Shown piece after piece: positions 8,412 through 15,971 of a stretch of 64,000 nt of DNA. How positions within the stretch are numbered: the first letter of the stretch is position 1; each line of letters opens with the position of its first letter. A program made the position numbers and the translations under genes. The DNA is taken from positions 558,001 to 622,000 of the forward strand of contig JAXLVA010000001.1 of the NCBI GenBank assembly GCA_046329235.1, written 5' to 3'. The notes beneath the pieces are model-generated. The model worked only from the letters and a program-made list of their open reading frames with translations. It searched no databases and was not told the origin of the DNA. Origin of the DNA: JALONH01 sp046329235 (GTDB lineage Bacteria > Bacteroidota > Bacteroidia > Cytophagales > Cytophagaceae).

Positions 8412-9008
8412 ATGAAGATAGATTTTGAAAAAGGGAGTGGTTTAGTACCTGCTATTGTACAAGATGCAACTACGCGTCGTGTATTGATGCTTGGCTATAT
8501 GAACCAAGAAGCGTACGATAAAACCGTAGCTGAAAAGAAAGTAACCTTCTTTAGTCGTAGCAAAAACAGATTATGGACAAAGGGAGAGACCACCGGTCAC
8601 TTCTTGCATTTAGTCTCCATGGCTGTTGATTGTGATAACGATACCCTATTAATCCACGCTAATCCGCATGGTCCTACTTGTCATACAGGGAAGGATACTT
8701 GTTGGTTTGAAGAAAATACAGGTAAGTCTTTCTTCTTAGAACATTTGCAGTCGATTATCAAAGATAGACGTAATAACCCTTCAGACGCATCTTATACGGC
8801 CTCTTTATTTAAAAAGGGAATTAATAAAATAGCCCAAAAAGTAGGAGAGGAAGCAGTTGAAATAGTCATTGAAGCGAAGGATAATAATGATGACCTATTC
8901 AAAAATGAAGCAGCTGATTTACTATTCCACTATTTGGTTTTATTAGAGGCCAAAGGTTTTGGATTGGATGATATCATAGATGTGTTACAGCAACGTCATA
9001 GTAAATAA
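8412..9008 (+). CDS. hisIE: HisIE, phosphoribosyl-AMP cyclohydrolase / phosphoribosyl-ATP pyrophosphatase
   Basis: A bifunctional enzyme for steps two and three of histidine synthesis. The HisI half (residues 1-110) carries the metal site: DCDND at 73-77 and the two cysteines of GPTCHTGKDTCW (C90 and C97). The HisE half (about 112-198) carries GEEAVEIVIEA (145-155), the helix that binds metal and pyrophosphate. At 198 residues it is the standard fused length. It is followed directly by a strong hairpin terminator. None of the other his genes is in the window, so hisIE is separated here from the rest of the pathway or the operon is elsewhere. Confidence 0.96.
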   Translation: MKIDFEKGSGLVPAIVQDATTRRVLMLGYMNQEAYDKTVAEKKVTFFSRSKNRLWTKGETTGHFLHLVSMAVDCDNDTLLIHANPHGPTCHTGKDTCWFEENTGKSFFLEHLQSIIKDRRNNPSDASYTASLFKKGINKIAQKVGEEAVEIVIEAKDNNDDLFKNEAADLLFHYLVLLEAKGFGLDDIIDVLQQRHSK

Positions 9009-9046
9009 CAAAAAAGGCCTCTAAATTTTAGAGGCCTTTTTTGTTA
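9008..9046. terminator. Bidirectional terminator after hisIE
   Basis: Stem GGCCTCTAAA/TTTTAGAGGCC with an A-run before and a T-run after, so it can work for hisIE and for the convergent 56-residue ORF, whose stop codon lies inside the T-run. Confidence 0.9.
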
Positions 9047-9214
9047 ACAGTCTATCTGAGGACAAGGATGTTTCTTTTGATGTTTTTTCTGTTGTTTAAT
9101 ACGTTTGTCTGTATTAGACTTTGGTTTTTTCGGGGTAGCTTCTGCTGATGGGGCTAGCCACAGAATAGAGGATGCTCCCATACAAATTCCGACGAAAGTG
9201 CTTAATAATCTCAT
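9044..9214 (-). CDS. 56-residue secreted basic peptide
   Basis: A 56-codon ORF from an ATG at 9214 to a TAA at 9044-9046. Residues 1-25 are a signal peptide with an AEA-type cleavage site. The mature part is about 30 residues, mostly Lys, Gln and His (KKHQKKHP), ending in two cysteines within CPQIDC. The signal peptide and the fitting stop codon within the terminator make it a credible gene. It resembles in composition the larger basic secreted protein at 4771-5160. No family is recognised. Confidence 0.6.
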   Translation of the reverse strand: MRLLSTFVGICMGASSILWLAPSAEATPKKPKSNTDKRIKQQKKHQKKHPCPQIDC

Positions 9215-9302
9215 AAATTTTTGACATTCAATAAGCTATAGTTACTAAATTTTAGCTAAATTAGCAATTACTACTACTATTTTATTACACTAAACATTTT
9301 GT

Positions 9303-10916
9303 ATGCGTCCTTTCCTTTTTTATGGAGGTCTGTTTTTTTTATTCCTAACGGGATGTTATAAAAGAAATTTTGAAAACCTTCGACTAGCTGATGCTAATCC
9401 AACCGTTTTGTATCCATTAGTGGATGCATCACTCACATTAAAAGATATTGTAGATCCCGTAAAATCTAAGTTGTTTATTGAAGAAGATGCCGATGGATTT
9501 TACACTTTTGTATACTATGATGAAGTATATGAAAAGAAAATTAGTGACTTATTAGTTATTCCGGATGTTAACCGATCAAATAACATAAACCTCACGGCCG
9601 GAGAAGTTTCTTCTTTGCCGGGGTCAGGTACTATTTCAAAAACACTAACCGGTACTATCGTTTTACCATTATCTAATGGAGCTGAACTCCATGAAGTAAT
9701 TGCTAAGTCCGGAAATTTGAATTTTAGTCTATCGTCCACTTTTAGACACAACGTTCGTGCGATTATAACCTTCCCATCATTAACCAATAATGGAGTGGCG
9801 TTAACCAGAACCATTAATTTAGCTTATAATACAACTGTTCCTGTGGCTCAGCAGGTCAATGTTGATTTGGCAGGTTATATTATGGATTTAACTAATGGTG
9901 GCGCATCTAATAATAGAATACCTTATTCTATTGCGTTTACGGTAACTTATAAATCGGGTAGTCCGGTTAATACAGGTCAACAGTTGACCGTATTGTCTTC
10001 ACTTTCCAATATTCAATATAGTTACGCAGAAGGTTATTTAGGCATGTATAATATGTCTATTCCTTTGGATACCGTTAATGTTGACATTTTTGATAATGCC
10101 TTTGCAGGTAATATCTTCTTTGAGGACCCTAAAGTGCGAGTAGTAATTAAAAATTCTATTGGAGCTCCTTCCCAATTAAAAATTAATACACTTTCAACTA
10201 AATCTAGAATTACCGGTGTTTCACCAATTACAGGTTCTGTCATCAATACAGATATCCCTATTTTGTTCCCTACATTAGCTCAAATAGGACAAACATTTTC
10301 AACTACTATCCAGTTAGATAAAACTTCATCCAATGTTCAAACGGTTTTTAATCCTGCACCAAGTGAAGTGTATTATGCCTTAAGCGGAACGATTAACCCT
10401 TCCGGCAAAACAGTTAATTTTGTTACAGATTCAAGTTCGATTAAAATCATAGCAGAAGCCGAAATTCCGATGGAAGGTCGTATTGTCAATTTTGTGTTAC
10501 TAGACTCTGTTTCAGGATTAACTTTCCCGGCTTTAGATTTTAATGATGGACAAATTAAATTGAATGATGTATTGGCGAATTTTGAAGTGACAAATGGTTT
10601 CCCAATGACAGCCTATGTTCAAATGTATTTTTTGGATAATGTCAACTTTGTAGTAGACTCTTTATTTAAAAATGGCCCGGCTGAAGTGCAAGCTCCTTCT
10701 TTAAATACATCCGGTCGCGTTGAAACTCCTATTGTCTACATGTTTAGAGAATACATGGATGATGATCGGTACTTGAATATTTCAAGTACAAGTAGCGCGA
10801 TTGTAGTAGTTCAATTTAAAACTCCTAATAGTGGTACTATTCCGGTAAGAATTTACTCTGATTATAGATTTAAAACTCGTTTAGGTGTTAAAGTCAATGC
10901 AAATGTATCGTTCTAA
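9303..10916 (+). CDS. Large lipoprotein, function unknown
   Basis: 537 residues with a lipoprotein signal: hydrophobic run and lipobox LTGC at residues 15-18. The mature protein is rich in Ser, Thr, Asn and Val, with the regular strand-and-turn look of beta-sandwich domains; two or three such domains are likely. No catalytic motif is seen. It overlaps the following DUF5723 barrel gene by about 14 bases, so the pair is cotranscribed and probably works together at the outer membrane, the lipoprotein as surface or periplasmic partner of the barrel. Similar lipoprotein/DUF5723 pairs occur in Bacteroidota, by my recollection, without a defined role. Confidence 0.8.
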   Translation: MRPFLFYGGLFFLFLTGCYKRNFENLRLADANPTVLYPLVDASLTLKDIVDPVKSKLFIEEDADGFYTFVYYDEVYEKKISDLLVIPDVNRSNNINLTAGEVSSLPGSGTISKTLTGTIVLPLSNGAELHEVIAKSGNLNFSLSSTFRHNVRAIITFPSLTNNGVALTRTINLAYNTTVPVAQQVNVDLAGYIMDLTNGGASNNRIPYSIAFTVTYKSGSPVNTGQQLTVLSSLSNIQYSYAEGYLGMYNMSIPLDTVNVDIFDNAFAGNIFFEDPKVRVVIKNSIGAPSQLKINTLSTKSRITGVSPITGSVINTDIPILFPTLAQIGQTFSTTIQLDKTSSNVQTVFNPAPSEVYYALSGTINPSGKTVNFVTDSSSIKIIAEAEIPMEGRIVNFVLLDSVSGLTFPALDFNDGQIKLNDVLANFEVTNGFPMTAYVQMYFLDNVNFVVDSLFKNGPAEVQAPSLNTSGRVETPIVYMFREYMDDDRYLNISSTSSAIVVVQFKTPNSGTIPVRIYSDYRFKTRLGVKVNANVSF

Positions 10917-12240
10917 AATATTTTTATCGACACTACTTTGCTTGTGCCTAAACTTAGTTTTTGCACAGCAAGAAACTACCATTGGACAGTTATCTTTTAC
11001 CGGTCAATCGGGCTATGCAGATATATCAAAGTTAGCTAGCTATAGAACAACAGTTAGTTTACCTTTTATTGGCGGATTTCAAACTTCCTACTTGAACTCA
11101 GGTTTTGCTTATAATGATTTAGTGAGTCAAGATAATGTAGTTGATCCCGGGAAAGTAATACCTGATTTGAAAAGATTGAATACTGTAAATACTAGTGGTA
11201 CTATTGAATGGGCTAATGTTCGAATCCGACATGGTGACAAACAAATCCAAGTCACTTTTAGAGATGTGTATTCAATGAGAGTTATCTATCCTAAAACATT
11301 AGCTGAATTAGGTTGGTATGGTAATGCACATTTTGCCGGACAAACGGCTGACTTAAGTGGATTACGAATTCAACAAAACTATTACAGAGAATTAGGTATT
11401 GCTTACACGTTTAAAATGAATGATAAATGGACAATAGGTGTCAAACCTAAATTGTTGATGGGAGTTACCAATGTAACAACTCGACATTCTAAAAACTCCA
11501 TTTATACAGATCCGGATGGTTTGGAAATAAAAGGTAACGCTGATATAGATATTTATACCTCCGGTTTTGTGAATTCAGATAATGAGTTTGATTTTGGACC
11601 TAAAGATTTCTTCACTTTGAAAAATTTAGGTTGGGGATTAGATTTGGGTGCTACTTATAAGTTAAATGATAAGATTAACATTAGTGGTAATCTTATGAAT
11701 TTAGGAATGATTCGATGGACGAATAAAGTAAATAGATATGATATCAATGGAGATTATAATTATACCGGTTATATTCTACATGATAGTGCGGATATCGCCA
11801 ATGCTGATTGGAAAAATGTGTTAGATACCTTAGAGGCGATTTTTAAACCGGAGATAACTCATAAGTCTTATAACTCCTATTTATCTCCTCAACTGTATTT
11901 GAAAGGAGAGTATCTCTACAATGACAAGTTAACACTTTATGGAGCATATATTTCCGATATATATTTCCGATACAGAGCCATTGTAACCGTAGGAGGTGTA
12001 TATACTATCAATCATATGTTCCAAGCTACCTTGAATTATAGCTTCATGACGGATAAATATTTCAATATAGGTGCCGGTGTGGCTTATAACGCAGGACCGG
12101 TACAAATCTATGGTGCATTAGATAATATACCGGGATTCTTTGATCCATTTAATCAACGCTATTTTAATGCACGGGCCGGTATAAATTTTGTATTTGGTAA
12201 ACTAGATTCGGATGGAGAACCACTTGCTAAGAATAAATAG
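10903..12240 (+). CDS. DUF5723-type outer-membrane beta-barrel protein
   Basis: A signal peptide (LCLCLNLVFAQ) begins the protein, followed by a long barrel-like series of alternating hydrophobic and aromatic strands ending in FNARAGINFVFG. The pattern (LGIAYTFKMNDKWTIGVKPK, then DLGATYKLNDKINISGNL) fits the DUF5723 family of Bacteroidota outer-membrane barrels. ATG codons at 10897 and 10903 are both possible; the GTG at 10885 is not preferred. I used 10903 (445 residues). It overlaps the lipoprotein gene, which suggests a complex. It is followed by the 7-bp tandem array, with no clear terminator. Confidence 0.82.
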   Translation: MYRSKIFLSTLLCLCLNLVFAQQETTIGQLSFTGQSGYADISKLASYRTTVSLPFIGGFQTSYLNSGFAYNDLVSQDNVVDPGKVIPDLKRLNTVNTSGTIEWANVRIRHGDKQIQVTFRDVYSMRVIYPKTLAELGWYGNAHFAGQTADLSGLRIQQNYYRELGIAYTFKMNDKWTIGVKPKLLMGVTNVTTRHSKNSIYTDPDGLEIKGNADIDIYTSGFVNSDNEFDFGPKDFFTLKNLGWGLDLGATYKLNDKINISGNLMNLGMIRWTNKVNRYDINGDYNYTGYILHDSADIANADWKNVLDTLEAIFKPEITHKSYNSYLSPQLYLKGEYLYNDKLTLYGAYISDIYFRYRAIVTVGGVYTINHMFQATLNYSFMTDKYFNIGAGVAYNAGPVQIYGALDNIPGFFDPFNQRYFNARAGINFVFGKLDSDGEPLAKNK

Positions 12241-12242
12241 TC

Positions 12243-12434
12243 ATTAAGTATTAAGTATTAAGTATTAAGTATTAAGTATTAAGTATTAAGTATTAAGTAT
12301 TAAGTATTAAGTATTAAGTATTAAGTATTAAGTATTAAGTATTAAGTATTAAGTATTAAGTATTAAGTATTAAGTATTAAGTATTAAGTATTAAGTATTA
12401 AGTATTAAGTATTAAGTATTAAGTATTAAGTATT
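12243..12434. repeat. Perfect 7-bp tandem array, about 27 copies
   Basis: The unit TATTAAG is repeated without one mismatch from 12243 to 12434 (192 bases). It begins two bases after the DUF5723 stop and ends in a T-run. With no interrupting variant it looks young and prone to length change by slippage. It does not encode protein on the plus strand in a gene and is not a CRISPR (no spacers). The rest of the gap, to 12514, holds CTTAATACTCTGTACTCC, an echo of the same letters, and no other signal. Confidence 0.97.
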
Positions 12435-12514
12435 TTTTTATCTTTATGAAAAATTGATTTCACTTTCAAAGTCTTAATACTCTGTACTCCAGACTTTGTA
12501 CTTACTATCCATTC

Positions 12515-12871
12515 ATGTTACGAAGTATTATTCGATTTGCTTTTAATGTGGGAGTTGTGTTAGGTTGTACCTATTTATTTCCATTTGTTCATGTTCAAGA
12601 TGTTAGATCTGCTATATTATTTGTGGCAGTGATTTCCTTGTTAAACATCTTTGTGAAGCCCTTCCTTACTCTGATCACAATACCTCTTACCTTATTCACC
12701 TTTGGTTTTTTCCTTTTGATTATTAATGGAATTATGGTTCGTATGGCTGATTACTTTATTGATGGATTTGAGATTGAACAGTTTTGGCACGCATTCTTAT
12801 TTGGTTTGATATTATCATTAACCAATATGTTATTTGAAAAAATATATCCGCAGGAAACTCCACGATACTAA
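12515..12871 (+). CDS. Phage holin family IV-type (YvlD-like) membrane protein
   Basis: 118 residues with four hydrophobic segments (about 5-25, 32-50, 55-75, 88-108). The middle segment NIFVKPFLTLITIPLTLFTF is typical of the PF04020 family, named after mycobacteriophage holins but found in many bacterial chromosomes as YvlD-like proteins of unknown role. No phage genes are near, so it is not evidence of a prophage. It ends in a bidirectional terminator shared with the convergent acyltransferase gene. Confidence 0.9.
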   Translation: MLRSIIRFAFNVGVVLGCTYLFPFVHVQDVRSAILFVAVISLLNIFVKPFLTLITIPLTLFTFGFFLLIINGIMVRMADYFIDGFEIEQFWHAFLFGLILSLTNMLFEKIYPQETPRY

Positions 12872-12910
12872 ATAAAAAAGCCTCGATAAAGATCGAGGCT
12901 TTTTTATTTA
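12871..12910. terminator. Bidirectional terminator
   Basis: Hairpin AAAAAAGCCTCGAT/ATCGAGGCTTTTTT between convergent genes; the stop codon of the minus-strand acyltransferase lies at its edge (12908-12910). Confidence 0.92.
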
Positions 12911-13879
12911 TAAAATTTCTTCTCCGGGTTTTGTTTTCCAACGCTCATGCATCCACACCCATTGCGACGGATCTCTGTAAATGAATTGCTCTAGTGATTC
13001 ATTCATTTTTTTAGTATTCACTACAAAATCAACTTCATCATCTCCGGTGATGGTCATAGGAATCTCTGGAAGAATGTTAAATGATTGTTTGTTGTTTTCA
13101 TCTAGAAAGGTATACATAGGCACTACCGAAGCCCCTGTTTTTAAGGCTAGGGTAACAGCACCAATTGGCGTAGCTGCAGGGATTCCCATAAAATCAACAA
13201 AGCGACTTTTTACTTTGGTATCTTGATCTATTAGAATAGGAACCACCATACCTTGTTTTAGAGCTCTTAGTAATTTCATCGTGTTCTCACCTCGGTAGAT
13301 GTATTCTACATTATTTCGACTACGATGTTTAACAATCAAAGAATCTAATTTAGGGTCTTTTAATTTTGTACCCATAGCAATGAAAGGATAATTTAATCCT
13401 ACGTAGGGACCTAAAAATTCAAATGCTCCGTAGTGTCCGGTGAGAGCTAACACACCTTTACCTCTAGCGAAAGCGGTATCTAAATTTTCTTTGCCTTTCA
13501 CTTCAAACAAGGAGGTTAATTCCTCACTCGTTTCCATGGAGAAGGTACGAATGATGTCAGAAAAGTTTTTGCCAATATTCGTATACATACGTTTGGCTAT
13601 TTTTCTGGATTCTTCTACCGTTTGAGTTTTGCCAAATACCATTTGTAAATGTGTAACGGCACGGTCTCTTGATTTACCGGCAAAATAATAAGCTAGTGAA
13701 CCTAAGCCTCCATAAAGAGAAAGTGTTAGTCTTCTAGGTAATTTACCGGTAATGAAAATGACAAAACGAACCAAATAATAAAGGATTTGGTATTTTAAAC
13801 GTTTTCTAAACGGACGTGTATCTTTGGGTGTTTCTGTGCTCATAAATGGAGTTACATAATTACTAAAAATAGTATCCAT
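12908..13879 (-). CDS. LpxL/HtrB-type lipid A acyltransferase
   Basis: A member of the lysophospholipid/lipid A acyltransferase family. The catalytic HX4(D/E) motif is LTGHYGAFEFLG (His and Glu at about residues 149 and 154). A hydrophobic N-terminal anchor covers about residues 32-48 (YLVRFVIFITG), so the enzyme sits at the inner membrane facing the cytoplasm. The later ILIDQDTKV and YRDPSQWVWMHERWK segments are also family hallmarks. Starts at 13879 (used) and 13843 are both ATG; the shorter would begin MSTETPKD. Adds secondary acyl chains to lipid A or a related lipid in the family; the exact acceptor here is not known. Confidence 0.9.
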   Translation of the reverse strand: MDTIFSNYVTPFMSTETPKDTRPFRKRLKYQILYYLVRFVIFITGKLPRRLTLSLYGGLGSLAYYFAGKSRDRAVTHLQMVFGKTQTVEESRKIAKRMYTNIGKNFSDIIRTFSMETSEELTSLFEVKGKENLDTAFARGKGVLALTGHYGAFEFLGPYVGLNYPFIAMGTKLKDPKLDSLIVKHRSRNNVEYIYRGENTMKLLRALKQGMVVPILIDQDTKVKSRFVDFMGIPAATPIGAVTLALKTGASVVPMYTFLDENNKQSFNILPEIPMTITGDDEVDFVVNTKKMNESLEQFIYRDPSQWVWMHERWKTKPGEEIL

Positions 13880-13937
13880 AAGCAATATGAGTTAGAAGCC
13901 AAAATAACCATATTTAACGTTTTGCTTACATTGATAT

Positions 13938-14444
13938 ATGACTGATATTCCGTGTTTTAAATTTTTGAAGTCGATGTTTTTGGGTTTGCTTTTATTCCCA
14001 ATGTATAGCATAGCGGATACGAATACGGAAGTATTTAGCAATCAAATCGTAAATGATAGTTCAGGTTATAGCTTCATCATACAACCTGAGAATTGCAAAA
14101 AAAGCTTAGATACATTTGAAATTAAACTTAGTATTAATAATGTCTTTTATAAAAAATATGAAATAAAAGGAGTCACAAAAATCGTACTTCCTGATACCTT
14201 AAAAATGACAGATACAATTACCATAGAAGAAAAAACATGGAGACGAAATTGTAAGAAAAATAGTCGTTCAAAATATAGTAGATCGAAAACAAGTTTATTC
14301 CGAATGGTTAGATTTAATAAAATGAAAAAAAATACATTTACCTATCAAGAAAACTTTACATTGATAGTTAAACAAACTAGAGGAACCAAATTCTATTTGA
14401 TTTATAAAGCGGGACCTGAAGGATGTCCAAAGTTTCCTTACTAA
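13938..14444 (+). CDS. Secreted basic protein, related to next two genes
   Basis: 168 residues. The first 27 residues form a signal peptide or anchor (LLFPMYSIADT). The mature domain shares a clear pattern with the C-terminal halves of the next two proteins: DTFEIKLSINNVFYKKYEI, then LPDTLKMTDTITI and a basic stretch WRRN. It therefore carries the family's beta-rich domain but lacks the Cys4 N-terminal domain. The C-terminal part is rich in Lys, Arg and Ser. I do not recognise a named family for this domain. It is 16 bases from the next gene, so an operon of three is likely. Confidence 0.75.
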   Translation: MTDIPCFKFLKSMFLGLLLFPMYSIADTNTEVFSNQIVNDSSGYSFIIQPENCKKSLDTFEIKLSINNVFYKKYEIKGVTKIVLPDTLKMTDTITIEEKTWRRNCKKNSRSKYSRSKTSLFRMVRFNKMKKNTFTYQENFTLIVKQTRGTKFYLIYKAGPEGCPKFPY

Positions 14445-14459
14445 AATTGGTATAAGAAC

Positions 14460-15179
14460 ATGATTCGATACAAAGATTTAAGCATCCCTGAGCCTTGTAC
14501 TTTTTTGAATACCTCAAAAGAGTCTAAGGTAGATAATGCGTATTTCTGTTCTCAGTGCGCTAAAAAGGTGTATGACTTTAGAAATAAGAACGAGTCTTAT
14601 CTAAATGATATTCATGCTCAAACGAATGGTAAATTTTGTGGAGTGTATTATGAAGATCAAATAAGAGCACATATACCTGCACTACCTTCACCTAGCTTTT
14701 TTCAACGCATCAAACAATACTCTATTTTATATCTAACAACAGCCTTCTCATTTGTCCAACAACATAGCTGGGCAAATGATGAGAAGATGACTCCGCCAAC
14801 GGTTCAGGTAGACCAAGATACTCCTCCGAAATTTTATGTGACTACGAAGGAAGGGAAGAAGTATATAGATACTTTTTCTATTAAAATTTATATTAATCAT
14901 ACATTTTACAAGTATCAAAAAATTACTGATTCTAGTACTATTTGGTTGCCGGATACTATTAAAGTAGGAGATAAGATTACATTAATGTCTTCTAAATATA
15001 GAAGGCGCAATCTAAGAGGTTGTAGTAGATTTAGTGTACAAATTAAAAAGCGAACGCATGTTCATAAAAAAACTTTCCAATATAGTGGAGAGGAGTGGGT
15101 TGAGGTAGCAGCAAGCCCAAAGTTAATTCTTTTGCTGCGCAAGAGAGTGAGAACAATGGGGCTTTATAGAAAAGTATAA
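14460..15179 (+). CDS. Cys4-domain membrane protein, copy A
   Basis: 239 residues in three parts. The N-terminus (1-70) has four cysteines, C13, C30, C33 (CSQC) and C60 (FCG), in the pattern IPEPC...CxxC.K.V.DF...CG that heads many Bacteroidota carboxypeptidase-regulatory-like membrane proteins; it probably binds zinc in the cytoplasm. A single membrane segment follows (about 85-105, ILYLTTAFSFVQQ). The C-terminal part is a basic beta-rich domain shared with the genes on either side, and lies outside. A role as a membrane sensor or regulator is inference from the build. The third gene is a near copy over the first 110 residues. Confidence 0.82.
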   Translation: MIRYKDLSIPEPCTFLNTSKESKVDNAYFCSQCAKKVYDFRNKNESYLNDIHAQTNGKFCGVYYEDQIRAHIPALPSPSFFQRIKQYSILYLTTAFSFVQQHSWANDEKMTPPTVQVDQDTPPKFYVTTKEGKKYIDTFSIKIYINHTFYKYQKITDSSTIWLPDTIKVGDKITLMSSKYRRRNLRGCSRFSVQIKKRTHVHKKTFQYSGEEWVEVAASPKLILLLRKRVRTMGLYRKV

Positions 15180-15187
15180 TAGATATT

Positions 15188-15910
15188 ATGATTCGTTACA
15201 AAGATGTAAGCATCCCCGAACCGTGCACTTTTTTGAATACTTCAAAAGAGTCGAAAGTAGATAATGCGTACTTCTGTTCGCAGTGCGATAAAAAAGTCTA
15301 TGACTTTAGAAATAAGAAAGAATCTTATTTGAATGAAATTCATGCTCAAACGAATGGTAAATTTTGTGGGGTGTATTATGAAGATCAGATACGAACTCAT
15401 ATACCTACGCTACCTTCTCCGAACTTCTTTCAACGCATCAAACAATACTCTATTTTATATCTAACAACAGCCTTCTCATTTGTCCAACAACATAGCTGGG
15501 CGAGTGAAGAAAAAATCACATCTCCTACGTTTCAAGTAGACCAAGACAGTACTCAGAAGTTCTATGTGACTACGAAAGAAGGGAAGAAGTATGAAGATAC
15601 TTTTAGAGTTAATATTTATATCAACAATAAATATTATCAATCTAAATATATTACTGACTCAACAACTATTTGGCTACCTGATACAATTAATGTAGGAGAT
15701 AAGATATTGATTAAAACTAGTAAGTTTAGAAGGAGATTTGATTGGGGAAGAGGAATGGTGTATTTCAAAAAACGTACACATGTAATCAAACATTCATTTA
15801 AGTATAAAGGTGAGGAGTGGGTGGAGATTTCTGCGAAAGAGAAAAAACATTTAGTTATTCATTTACGACATAGAAGGTCTTATGCAGGTGTAATGTTATG
15901 TAATTGGTAA
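15188..15910 (+). CDS. Cys4-domain membrane protein, copy B
   Basis: 240 residues, paralogue of the preceding gene with the same Cys4 domain, membrane segment and basic C-terminal domain. The first 110 codons are nearly the same in both, including a run of more than 60 bases identical at 14701-14773 and 15428-15500, while the C-terminal domains differ clearly. That points to recent duplication or gene conversion of the N-terminal part. Spacing of nine bases keeps it in the same transcript. Function is unknown. Confidence 0.82.
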   Translation: MIRYKDVSIPEPCTFLNTSKESKVDNAYFCSQCDKKVYDFRNKKESYLNEIHAQTNGKFCGVYYEDQIRTHIPTLPSPNFFQRIKQYSILYLTTAFSFVQQHSWASEEKITSPTFQVDQDSTQKFYVTTKEGKKYEDTFRVNIYINNKYYQSKYITDSTTIWLPDTINVGDKILIKTSKFRRRFDWGRGMVYFKKRTHVIKHSFKYKGEEWVEISAKEKKHLVIHLRHRRSYAGVMLCNW

Positions 15911-15912
15911 CT

Positions 15913-15940
15913 AAAAAAAGGGTGACCTCTCAGCCACCCA
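15913..15940 (-). terminator. Terminator of the PIN-PhoH gene
   Basis: On the minus strand GGGTG...CACCC forms a short stem followed by a T-run of seven, just beyond the stop of the PhoH gene at 15972. Between the two is the sequence CTTTAAACTTT, which recurs in other 3' regions here. Confidence 0.6.
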
Positions 15941-15971
15941 CTTTAAACTTTTTACTTGAAACCTTCAACTC

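Noticed and set aside
12243..12434. Tandem array as a CRISPR or replication-origin iteron set
   Set aside because: The unit is 7 bp with no spacer, and there is no replication gene beside it.
12515..12871. Holin-named gene as a sign of prophage
   Set aside because: The PF04020 family occurs on chromosomes as ordinary membrane proteins; no phage structural, integrase or lysis gene is near.
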